From CF-161 sp035259145 (lineage in GTDB: Bacteria; Chloroflexota; Dormibacteria; Dormibacterales; Dormibacteraceae): 28,861 nt of DNA. The stretch covers positions 1-28,861 of the forward strand of contig DATFWQ010000061.1 in NCBI GenBank assembly GCA_035259145.1, read 5' to 3'. Every line of letters starts with the position of its first letter. Within the stretch, counting starts at the first letter, position 1. The notes below the pieces were generated by a model. It worked only from the letters and a program-made list of their open reading frames with translations, had not been told where the DNA came from and did not search any database. Both the position numbers and the translations under genes were made by a program. Positions 22,518 to 28,861 of the stretch are shown here, piece by piece.

Positions 22518-23558
22518 CTATAGGTTCTCGGCTCCCGTCTTTAGGCTGCCGTCGGCAAGACCCTTCTCGATGGCCTGGATCTTGGCCTTCACGTCAGCGG
22601 GGACCTTGGAGTCGAAGTTGTGGTACGGCGCGATGCCGACGCCGTTGTTGGCCGCGTTGAACTTCAAGAAGCCGCTCTGGAACTGGCTCTTGACGACGTT
22701 CGTGATCGCCGTCTTGACCGCCACGGCCAGCTTCTTCTCGGCGCTGGTCAGGAGGCAGTTCGCGGCGTCAGGGTACGAGTTGAACTGGTCGACATCGACG
22801 CCGATGCACGCCTTCTGTGCCTGCAGCGCGGCCAGCAGCGCTCCGTTTCCGGTGTTGCCTCCGGCGCCGAACACCACGTCGGCATTCTGGGCGATGAACT
22901 CGGTGCCTCGGGCCTTGCCCCAGTCGGGGTCGTTGAATGCCTTGGGGCCGGCTGGCTGGTAGATGCCCAGGACCTTGACGTTGGAGTTGGTCGACTTGGC
23001 CCCGTTCTCGTAGCCGGTCCGATAACGGACCACTGCCGGAACGTTGAGACCGTAGACGCCCGCCACCACGTTCGACTTCGTGTAGAGCCCGGCCAGAGCT
23101 CCCGCCACGTAGCCCGCCTGGTCCTCACGAAACGCCAGCCCCACCCAGTTCGCAGGCGCCTGCTCCGTGCCGCTGGGGTCGACGAGCGCCACCTTGAGCT
23201 TCGGGTTCGCCTTGGCGAACGAGACCGAGTCGTCGGACATCAAAAAGCCGACGGCCACCACCATGTCGTAGCCCTGGTCGGCAAATGTCTGCAGATTCTT
23301 TTGATAGTCCGTTGGCTGGTTGGACTCGATGAAAGAGCCCTTCACGCACAGGCCCTTGTCGTTCTGCGCGTCCAGCACACCCTGCCAGGAGGTCGCGTTG
23401 AACGACTTGTCAGACAGCTTGCCCACGTCGGTGACAAGGCCGACCTTCCAGGTCTTCGAGCAGCCGGATGTGCCGCCGGTGGTGGTTCCCCCTCCACCAC
23501 AGGCGAATGCAACCATGACAGCGGCCGCAACGACCGCGAGCTGACGAAAAGCTTTCAT
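22518..23558 (-). CDS. BMP family substrate-binding lipoprotein
   Basis: The extracytoplasmic receptor of the nucleoside-type importer, 346 aa from ATG 23558. The frame extends upstream to 23603, but GGAG 7 nt before the inner ATG and the signal peptide place the start here. A short basic N-terminus and hydrophobic stretch lead to C20 (MVAFAC), the probable lipid-anchored cysteine, although the lipobox is loose (A-F-A-C). The mature protein follows the PnrA/Med pattern: KVGLVTDVGKLSDKSFNATSWQG, then DMVVAVGFLMSD, DPSGTEQAPANWVGLAFREDQAGYVAGALAG (in parts), and VVFGAGGNTGNGAL. First gene of the transporter operon; TAGACT on the minus strand (23614-23619) is a possible -10 box, giving a leader of about 50 nt. 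Confidence 0.92.
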   Translation of the reverse strand: MKAFRQLAVVAAAVMVAFACGGGGTTTGGTSGCSKTWKVGLVTDVGKLSDKSFNATSWQGVLDAQNDKGLCVKGSFIESNQPTDYQKNLQTFADQGYDMVVAVGFLMSDDSVSFAKANPKLKVALVDPSGTEQAPANWVGLAFREDQAGYVAGALAGLYTKSNVVAGVYGLNVPAVVRYRTGYENGAKSTNSNVKVLGIYQPAGPKAFNDPDWGKARGTEFIAQNADVVFGAGGNTGNGALLAALQAQKACIGVDVDQFNSYPDAANCLLTSAEKKLAVAVKTAITNVVKSQFQSGFLKFNAANNGVGIAPYHNFDSKVPADVKAKIQAIEKGLADGSLKTGAENL

Positions 23559-23651
23559 CCTTTGTCTCCAGGAGTGAGTTGTGCGAGGCGCGCATCCGCG
23601 CAACGTCCGCGTCAGTCTATCTCCCCGAAGGGCACTCCGCGACCTGCTTGC

Positions 23652-25019
23652 TCATAAATCTGCTCGGTCTCGCAGGTACTCGAGCAGCGCCTCCCGATCG
23701 GGAGGCAGCGTCCCCTCCAGCACGAGCTCTCCGAGCTGGGCTTTGATCCGGCCAACCTCGGGTCCGGGTGCCAGCCCCCGAACGCGCATGATGTCGCGCC
23801 CGCTGATCGGGATGCGCATACGGCTCGGCGTCTCCTCCAGGACGCCGTGCAGCCGGTTCTCCAGCTCGCTCACCTTGGCGCCGTCGGGATACCGCGAGGC
23901 GGCAATGTCGGCACGCGCCAGGTTCATCAGCGTCCAGAGCTGGTCGCCCGCGTCGCGCGCGAGCCGCCGCACTGCGCCATCCGTCCAGTCGGACGTATAG
24001 AAGACGGGCCGGAGGTGGAGCATGACCAGCCGGGCGACGCTTTCCACCTCGCTGTTCGAAAAGCGCAGCCGGGTGAGCGCCCGTCGGGTCAGGGCGGCGC
24101 CGGCGGCGGCGTGCCCGCGGAAAGAGCCGTCCGGCGCCACGGAGCTCGGCTTGCCCACGTCGTGGAAGAGGGCTGCCAGGCGCAGCACCAGGCCGTCCGG
24201 CCCCAGCTCGGCTGCCCGCTCCACCGTCAGGAGCGTATGGCCGAATACGTCGGCCACATGGTAGCCGCCCTGCTCGACCCCGTGGCAGGCGAAGACCTCG
24301 GGCAGCAGCGTCTCCATCAGCCCCGCTTCGTCCAGCAGTTTCAGCGCGCGGCCAGGGCGCCTGGAGAGCAGCATGAGGCGCAGCTCCCCGGCCATCCTCT
24401 CCGCTGAGAGCACGGGTGGTCGCGCGCGGTCGCGCAGCTCACGCATGGTCGGAAGAAGGTCGGGAGCCAGCTCGAAGTCGAGCTCGGCCGCGAAGCGGAT
24501 GGCCCGCAGCATGCGGAGCGGGTCGTCCGAGAACGTGACCACCGCCGGCTGGGGGGTCCGCAGGAGACGGCTTCCCAGGTCCCGGCGCCCGCCGAGCGGG
24601 TCGATCACATTGCCGTCGAAGTCCATGAGCATGGCGTTGACTGTGAAGTCGCGCCTGGCGAGGTCCTCTTCGACCGAGGCCGGGCGCACGAAGGGCTTGC
24701 GTGACTCGGGGCTGTACGACTCGGCCCTGGCAGAGACGAATTCGACGAGGCGCTCACCCCAGGTCACCTGAGCGGTCCCGAACCGAGGGAAGAGCGCGGG
24801 GCGTCGCGCCCCTGCCAGCTCGGCGAAGCGCTCGGCCACGGGCAGGGCGCCCCCCTCCTCAACGACCACGTCGAGGTCCGGGTGAGCGCGGCCCAGGATT
24901 GTGTCGCGGACGTAGCCCCCGACCGCCCAGGCCCGGACCCCGATCTCATCGGCAGCGCGCCTCAGCAGAGGAAACGCGGGGTCCGCGGCCCCGCCGCCTA
25001 GAGATGTTCCCGGGCCCAC
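23652..25019 (-). CDS. cca: CCA tRNA nucleotidyltransferase / poly(A) polymerase family protein
   Basis: Adds or repairs the 3' CCA end of tRNAs. The protein is 455 aa from GTG 25019. The nucleotidyltransferase head has GGYVRD at 34-39 and the metal-binding D48 and D50 (PDLDVVV). It also has RRDFTVNAM at 122-130 and the RNA/NTP-binding DPLRMLRAIRFAAEL at 166-180. An HD domain follows (H254, H261, H286-D287 in LFHDVGKP), so it resembles the class II enzymes with phosphohydrolase activity. The frame runs upstream to 25367, but that part is antisense-like sequence over the ROK gene. GTG 25019 has GGGGG upstream and overlaps the ROK gene end by 22 bp. Confidence 0.92.
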   Translation of the reverse strand: MGPGTSLGGGAADPAFPLLRRAADEIGVRAWAVGGYVRDTILGRAHPDLDVVVEEGGALPVAERFAELAGARRPALFPRFGTAQVTWGERLVEFVSARAESYSPESRKPFVRPASVEEDLARRDFTVNAMLMDFDGNVIDPLGGRRDLGSRLLRTPQPAVVTFSDDPLRMLRAIRFAAELDFELAPDLLPTMRELRDRARPPVLSAERMAGELRLMLLSRRPGRALKLLDEAGLMETLLPEVFACHGVEQGGYHVADVFGHTLLTVERAAELGPDGLVLRLAALFHDVGKPSSVAPDGSFRGHAAAGAALTRRALTRLRFSNSEVESVARLVMLHLRPVFYTSDWTDGAVRRLARDAGDQLWTLMNLARADIAASRYPDGAKVSELENRLHGVLEETPSRMRIPISGRDIMRVRGLAPGPEVGRIKAQLGELVLEGTLPPDREALLEYLRDRADL

Positions 25020-25873
25020 TCCACAGCCCCCACCTGGCCTGCCCGGCCCCCGAGCCGAGCGCGGCGCAGGCGCGGACGCCGGCTTGGCTTTATGAAAGGC
25101 GAGGACCGGATGACTCGCATCATGACGGGCGCCACCTGGCGCCAGGACCGGGTCACGCCACCCCCCATCACGATCACCTCGGGGTCGACCAGGTTGGCGA
25201 GATTGATTAGGGCCCAGCCCATCTGAGTCGCTGCCTCTCGAACGCGGGCTACGGCCTCGGCGTCCCCCTCGGCGGCGCGGTCGAACAGCTCTGCTGCAGT
25301 GATTCCGGCCTGGCGGGCCAGCGAGTTGCCGCCGCAGTACACCTCGACGCAGCCCCGCTGGCCGCACTGATCCAGCGGCCCGTTGGGATCCAGGATCATG
25401 TGCCCCACCTCGCCGCCTGCTCCATGCGCGCCCGAGAAGAGCTTGCCGTCAAGGATCAGGCCGGCGCCGACGCCCGTGCTCCACGTCACGTACACCATTG
25501 TCCGGGTGCCTCGCCCCGCCCCCTGATGGAACTCGCCGAGGCCCGCCAGGTTGGCGTCGTTCTCGAGGTACACAGGGCAGTCCATGTGCTCACGCAGCAT
25601 CGCCGCCAGTGGGACGTTCTTCCAGCCGGCCAGGTTGGGCGGGTTGACCAGCACACCGCGGACCGGGTCGGTTGGGCCTGGCGCCCCGACCCCGATCCCG
25701 TCGACCGGGCCGCCGTCGCTGAGCCGGAGGATCTGGTCGGTCGCCCACTCGACGACTCTCCGCGGCGTGCGCAGCGCGTCCGTCCAGTTACGCGTGGTGG
25801 CGATGATCCGCCCATCGGAACGGGCGACCGCTACCCGGACCTGGGTCCCACCCAGGTCGATTCCCGCAATCAT
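24998..25873 (-). CDS. ROK family sugar kinase/glucokinase-like protein
   Basis: A 291-aa ATP-dependent sugar kinase of the ROK family from ATG 25873. GIDLGGTQVRVAV (4-16) binds phosphate, END at 104-106 holds the catalytic D106, and STGVGAGLILDGKL follows. EVGH gives H158, the first zinc ligand. The zinc loop, usually CxCGxxGCxE, reads DQCGQRGCVE: C170 and C175 are present but the first Cys is D168, so zinc binding may be altered; C180 lies nearby. No DNA-binding domain is present, so it is a kinase, not a NagC-type repressor. TACCTT (25881-25886, minus strand) ends 7 nt before the ATG and there is no Shine-Dalgarno site. The long upstream frame to 25933 is not family-like. Confidence 0.88.
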   Translation of the reverse strand: MIAGIDLGGTQVRVAVARSDGRIIATTRNWTDALRTPRRVVEWATDQILRLSDGGPVDGIGVGAPGPTDPVRGVLVNPPNLAGWKNVPLAAMLREHMDCPVYLENDANLAGLGEFHQGAGRGTRTMVYVTWSTGVGAGLILDGKLFSGAHGAGGEVGHMILDPNGPLDQCGQRGCVEVYCGGNSLARQAGITAAELFDRAAEGDAEAVARVREAATQMGWALINLANLVDPEVIVMGGGVTRSWRQVAPVMMRVIRSSPFIKPSRRPRLRRARLGGRAGQVGAVEWAREHL

Positions 25874-25880
25874 CTGATGA

Positions 25881-25886
25881 AAGGTA
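25881..25886 (-). promoter_or_regulatory. -10 box of probable leaderless promoter for the ROK gene
   Basis: Reads TACCTT on the minus strand, 7 nt before ATG 25873, matching the spacing at other starts in the window. No clear -35 box. Confidence 0.4.
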
Positions 25887-26040
25887 GCCGCAGCGGCGGC
25901 GCGTGCGTCGGAGAGGCGCCTGATGAGGCGCATCGCCGCTGAGTTAGATAGGCGAGAAGCTCTATTCGAATGACCTGGCTCGCCCCCAGGGGCCCCACGC
26001 AGTGGGGACGGCGCCTCTCCTCAGCGGCCGTGGGGGGCGT

Positions 26041-26098
26041 GCCCCAGGGGCCCCACGCAGTGGGGACGGCGCCTCTCCTCAGGCGCCGCGGGGGGCGT
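26041..26098. repeat. module A (best copy)
   Basis: Contains CCCCAC-GCAG-TGGGG and GGCGCC-TCTCCTCA-GGCGCC stems, flanked by GCCCC at one end and GGGGGGC at the other, which can close the whole module. Copy 1 has GCGGCC instead of GGCGCC in the second stem, weakening it; copy 3 differs in the first loop (GAAG). Confidence 0.75.
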
Positions 26099-26181
26099 GT
26101 TGTGGCATACGCCACAACACCCGAATCTTGTCAAGGCCGAAGAGCGAAGCGTGCCTTGACGAGATTCGTTCCGGGGGGCGT
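26099..26181. repeat. module B (first copy)
   Basis: A perfect 8-bp stem GTTGTGGC-ATAC-GCCACAAC (26099-26118) is followed by a long hairpin: CGAATCTTGTCAAGGC (26122-26137) pairs with 26153-26168 over 16 positions with one G-U pair, around a 15-nt loop. The second copy has one extra G in the first loop and an intact long hairpin. Confidence 0.75.
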
Positions 26182-26346
26182 GCCCCAGGGGCCCCACGAA
26201 GTGGGGACGGCGCCTCTCCTCAGGCGCCGTGGGGGGCGTGTTGTGGCATACGGCCACAACACCCGAATCTTGTCAAGGCCGAAGAGCGAAGCGTGCCTTG
26301 ACGAGATTCGTTCCGGGGGGGCTAGCCCCCCAGATAGTGCGAGCGC

Positions 26347-26712
26347 TCATACAGGCAGCTTCTGGGACCGCCCCTCGTCCAGGACCAGGGCCGCTTCCAT
26401 CAGCGACTCCACGGCGGGTCGCAGGCGCTCGCCGAGCGGGGTCAGCCGGTATCGCGTGCCGACAGGGGGGCCCGGATCGACCTCGCGATCGACCAGGTGC
26501 GCCTCGCACAGCTCCTGAAGCCGCTCGCTCATAACCCGCTCGGAGAGCCCGGGAACCGATCGCGCCAGCTCGGAGAAACGCGCCGGCCCGTGCATCAGGG
26601 CCGCCAGGATGGCCAGCGTCCAGCGCTTCCCGACCAGGCGGAGAAAGCGCAGCTGCTGCTCGCCGCAGCGGAAGGCATGAACCCGCGTTTCCACTTTTGC
26701 CCCGATGGGCAA
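26347..26712 (-). CDS. HxlR family transcriptional regulator
   Basis: A 121-aa winged-helix regulator of the HxlR (DUF24) type. C16 sits just before the first helix (FRCGEQQLRFLRLVGKRWTLAIL), as in redox- or electrophile-sensing members. The recognition region is GPARFSELARSVPGLSERVMSERLQELCEAHLVDREV and the wing is PPVGTRYRLTPLGERL. The start is TTG 26712 in the longest frame, but TAATCT overlaps it. GTG 26694, preceded by GGGG, is a realistic alternative that keeps the domain and cysteine. It is divergent from lon with a gap of about 56 bp; a structured repeat array follows its stop. Confidence 0.85.
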   Translation of the reverse strand: MPIGAKVETRVHAFRCGEQQLRFLRLVGKRWTLAILAALMHGPARFSELARSVPGLSERVMSERLQELCEAHLVDREVDPGPPVGTRYRLTPLGERLRPAVESLMEAALVLDEGRSQKLPV

Positions 26713-26768
26713 GATTAGCTCACGGGCTGACGGAATGTAAGCCCCACATAGGAGATAGACGAAAGCAG

Positions 26769-28861
26769 ATGCCTTCCAAAACCCAGAAGCTACCGGTCCT
26801 TCCGCTCACCCAGGCCGTTGTGCTTCCCCGGATGAGCGCTACGATCCCGATCGACTCGGAGGACGCCCGCGCTGCGGTGCGGGCCGCGCTGAGCCAGGAC
26901 GGCCTCCTGCTGCTGCTCCCCAAGGTCGACAGCCGGTACGCCACGGTGGGCGTGGCGGCCAAGATCGAAGAGAAGGGCAATCTGCCCGACGGCACCGAAG
27001 TCGTCGCAGTGGCGGGCCGTTCTCGGGCCATACTTGGCGACGTCACCCCGGAGGGGGGCGCGCTATGGGCGCAGGTAGAGATGTCGCCGGACCCCAGCTC
27101 GTGGTCCGACCACGCCCGCCAGCTGATGCACGAGTATCGCGCGATAGTTGAGAACATCCTCGAGGTCCGCGGGGCGCCGCAGGTGGCCCAGATGCTGCGC
27201 GGCATCGAGAACCCCGGCCACCTGGCGGACATGTCAGGCTACTCCCCGGACTTCTCACAGGCTCGCAAAGTCGAGATCCTGGAGACCCTCGACGTGGAGG
27301 AGCGGCTGGAAAAGCTGATCGGTTGGTACAAGGAGGTGCTGGCCGAGATCAGCCTCAAAGAGCAGGTCCGCAGCGAGGTCTCCGAGCGCATGGAGAAGAC
27401 CCAGCGCGAGTTCCTCCTTCGCCAGCAGATGGAAGCCATCAAGAAGCAGCTCGGCGAGGGCGGCGGCGACGTGGTCGCGGAGTACCGCACAAAGGCCGAG
27501 AAGTCTGGCATGCCAGAGGGGGCCCGCAAGGAGTTCGACCGTGAGGTCGATCGACTCGAACGAATGAGCGAACAGAGCCCTGAATACGGCTGGATCCGCA
27601 ACTTCCTGGACTGGATGCTGGACGTGCCCTGGAGCCAGCGGACCGAGGACAACTTCGACCTTGTCGAGGCTCGCCGGATCCTCGATGAGGACCACTCCGG
27701 GCTTGATGACGTCAAGGACCGGATCATCGAGTTCCTTGCCGTGCGCAAGCGGCGCCAGCAGCGTGGCCTGGTCGAACACGGCGGCCGTGGCTCGGGCGCC
27801 ATCATCACCCTCGTGGGGCCCCCGGGCGTGGGCAAGACCTCGCTCGGCGAGTCGGTGGCTCGGGCCCTGGGCCGCAAGTTCGCGCGCATCTCGCTGGGTG
27901 GCATCCACGACGAGGCCGAGGTTCGCGGACACCGGCGCACATACATCGGTGCCCTGCCCGGCCGGATCGTGCGCGCCCTGAAAGAAGCCGGCACGAAGAA
28001 CCCCGTGATCATGCTGGACGAGATCGACAAGGTGGGCGCCGACTGGAGGGGCGACCCCTCCTCCGCGCTGCTGGAGGTGCTGGACCCCGCCCAGAACCAC
28101 ACCTTCCGCGACCACTACCTGGAGGTGGACCTGGACCTCTCCGAGGTGCTCTTCATCCCGACGGCCAACGTGGCTGACACCATCCCCGGGCCGCTGCTCG
28201 ACCGCATGGAGCTGATCCGGCTGGACGGCTACACCGAGGCCGAGAAGCTGGAGATCGCCCGGAAGCACCTGGTGCCGCGACAGCTGGAGCGCAACGGCCT
28301 CGAAGGTTCCGAGACCTCGATCACCGACGCCGCGATCAACCGCGTGATCTCGGACTATACGCGGGAGGCGGGCGTTCGCAGCCTGGAGCGGGAGCTGGGC
28401 AAGGTCTTTCGCAAGGTCACGACTCGCATCGACTCGGGCCAGCTCAAGCCCCCTGTGAGGGTGGACGAGGCCCTCGTCCGCGATGCCCTGGGCAAGCCGC
28501 GATATCAGTTCGAAGAGATCGCAGAGCGGACGGCTGTGCCTGGCGTTGCCACCGGCCTGGCGGTGACGGGGACCGGCGGGGACGTGCTCTTCATCGAGGC
28601 AACCGCCCTGCCCGGCGAGCCCAAGCTGGGTCTCACCCTGACCGGTCAGCTGGGCGATGTCATGAAAGAGTCGGCCCAGATCGCCCTCTCGTACGTCCGT
28701 TCCCACGCCCACGAACTGGGGCTGGAGGCCGGCTTTGGAGACAAGCAGGTACACATCCACGTGCCCGCGGGGGCTGTGCCCAAGGACGGGCCCTCGGCCG
28801 GCGTGGCGATGACGACCGCCCTGGTCTCGCTGCTCAGTGGACGGCCGGTTCGCTCGACCGT
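26769..28861 (+). CDS. lon: ATP-dependent Lon protease (partial, runs off the window)
   Basis: A cytoplasmic AAA+ serine protease that removes misfolded and regulatory proteins. The window holds 697 codons of an expected 780-810; the C-terminal end is missing. The N-terminal substrate domain starts LPVLPLTQAVVLPRM, and a coiled coil covers about residues 190-250 (KEQVRSEVSERMEKTQREF). Walker A GPPGVGKT is at 350-357, Walker B IMLDEIDK follows, and the sensor region IPTANVADTIPGPLLDRME has Val-Ala where most Lons have a second Asn-hydrophobic pattern. The protease domain is present to catalytic S676 (PKDGPSAG); the catalytic Lys lies past the edge. ATG 26769 is chosen because the N-terminus aligns with family starts; GGAG lies 14 nt upstream, rather far. 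Confidence 0.95.
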   Translation, partial: MPSKTQKLPVLPLTQAVVLPRMSATIPIDSEDARAAVRAALSQDGLLLLLPKVDSRYATVGVAAKIEEKGNLPDGTEVVAVAGRSRAILGDVTPEGGALWAQVEMSPDPSSWSDHARQLMHEYRAIVENILEVRGAPQVAQMLRGIENPGHLADMSGYSPDFSQARKVEILETLDVEERLEKLIGWYKEVLAEISLKEQVRSEVSERMEKTQREFLLRQQMEAIKKQLGEGGGDVVAEYRTKAEKSGMPEGARKEFDREVDRLERMSEQSPEYGWIRNFLDWMLDVPWSQRTEDNFDLVEARRILDEDHSGLDDVKDRIIEFLAVRKRRQQRGLVEHGGRGSGAIITLVGPPGVGKTSLGESVARALGRKFARISLGGIHDEAEVRGHRRTYIGALPGRIVRALKEAGTKNPVIMLDEIDKVGADWRGDPSSALLEVLDPAQNHTFRDHYLEVDLDLSEVLFIPTANVADTIPGPLLDRMELIRLDGYTEAEKLEIARKHLVPRQLERNGLEGSETSITDAAINRVISDYTREAGVRSLERELGKVFRKVTTRIDSGQLKPPVRVDEALVRDALGKPRYQFEEIAERTAVPGVATGLAVTGTGGDVLFIEATALPGEPKLGLTLTGQLGDVMKESAQIALSYVRSHAHELGLEAGFGDKQVHIHVPAGAVPKDGPSAGVAMTTALVSLLSGRPVRST

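Larger units (their letters stand above)
25982..26331. repeat. structured repeat array, modules A-A-B-A-B
   Basis: This 350-bp stretch fills most of the 473-bp gap between the HxlR gene and the ROK gene. Module A (about 58 bp) is at 25982-26040, 26041-26098 and 26182-26239. Module B (about 83 bp) is at 26099-26181 and 26240-26322. The two A+B units (141 bp) differ at only about three positions, so the duplication is recent. Each module is self-complementary. The array ends in GGGGGGC/GCCCCCC arms at 26316-26331, 15 nt after the HxlR stop. Open frames across it are by-products of the repeat. The rest of the gap (25887-25981 and 26332-26346) shows nothing recognisable. Confidence 0.85.

Noticed and set aside
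23559..23651. Purine riboswitch upstream of the nucleoside-type importer
   Set aside because: The gap is only 93 bp, and no purine riboswitch core or paired P1 arms were seen.
25982..26331. CRISPR array or integron attC cassette array
   Set aside because: There are no short direct repeats with unique equal-length spacers and no cas genes. Module B's GTTGTGG...CCACAAC ends do not match the attC core consensus and no integrase is present.
25970..26518. Long plus-strand frames across the A/B array
   Set aside because: They are generated by the repeats themselves, run antisense into the HxlR gene, and have repetitive products with no start signals.

Overview
The window is a GC-rich (roughly two-thirds G+C by eye), gene-dense bacterial chromosome segment. 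GTG and TTG starts are frequent. Several genes have a -10 box only 6-8 nt before the start codon, which suggests leaderless transcripts. Gene content (MprAB-like two-component pair, class II fructose bisphosphatase, BMP-type nucleoside ABC transporter, Lon, bactofilin) fits a soil actinobacterial, Chloroflexota or Dormibacterota-like lineage. That placement is inference; there is no rRNA or tRNA gene here to settle it. No phage, insertion sequence, CRISPR array or tRNA was seen.

Layout. 1-4330 (minus): a catabolic operon made of a fused 3-hydroxyisobutyrate-dehydrogenase-like/aldehyde dehydrogenase protein, an extended SDR epimerase and a fumarylacetoacetate-hydrolase-family enzyme. 4423-5042 (minus): a broken DUF1003 gene that has lost its membrane core, and a small ribbon-helix-helix-like protein. 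The latter is divergent from 5060-6166, a DnaN sliding clamp lying away from any dnaA. 6215-7175 (plus): an unknown protein coupled to a pentapeptide-repeat protein with a cysteine every ten residues. 7220-10731: GNAT acetyltransferase, histidine kinase and response regulator (minus), then a divergent degenerate receiver protein. The control region between the last two carries two sets of 11-bp-spaced direct repeats. 10732-11215 is non-coding with several hairpins.

11216-13712 (plus): an ArsR-like regulator, then a MerR-like regulator overlapping a von Willebrand A protein by 4 bp. Both regulators have TTGCAA-N17-TANNNT promoters. 13820-17404 (minus): a Rieske protein with a long extra domain, GlpX and a bactofilin. 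A hairpin repeat occurs in three copies at the 3' ends of the Rieske and glpX genes. 17489-18852 (plus): a PEP mutase/isocitrate lyase superfamily enzyme and a GlcG/HbpS-like protein. 18873-23558 (minus): a complete four-gene BMP-type nucleoside ABC importer. 23652-25873 (minus): CCA-adding enzyme overlapping a ROK family kinase. 25982-26331: an array of two hairpin modules in the order A-A-B-A-B. 26347-26712 (minus): HxlR regulator. 26769 to the window end (plus): Lon protease, cut by the edge.

The strongest leads are the A/B structured repeat array, the three-copy 3'-end hairpin element, the response-regulator operators with the pseudo-receiver gene, the cysteine-ladder pentapeptide protein, and the fused dehydrogenase. 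I did not find one clear-cut new multi-gene system.
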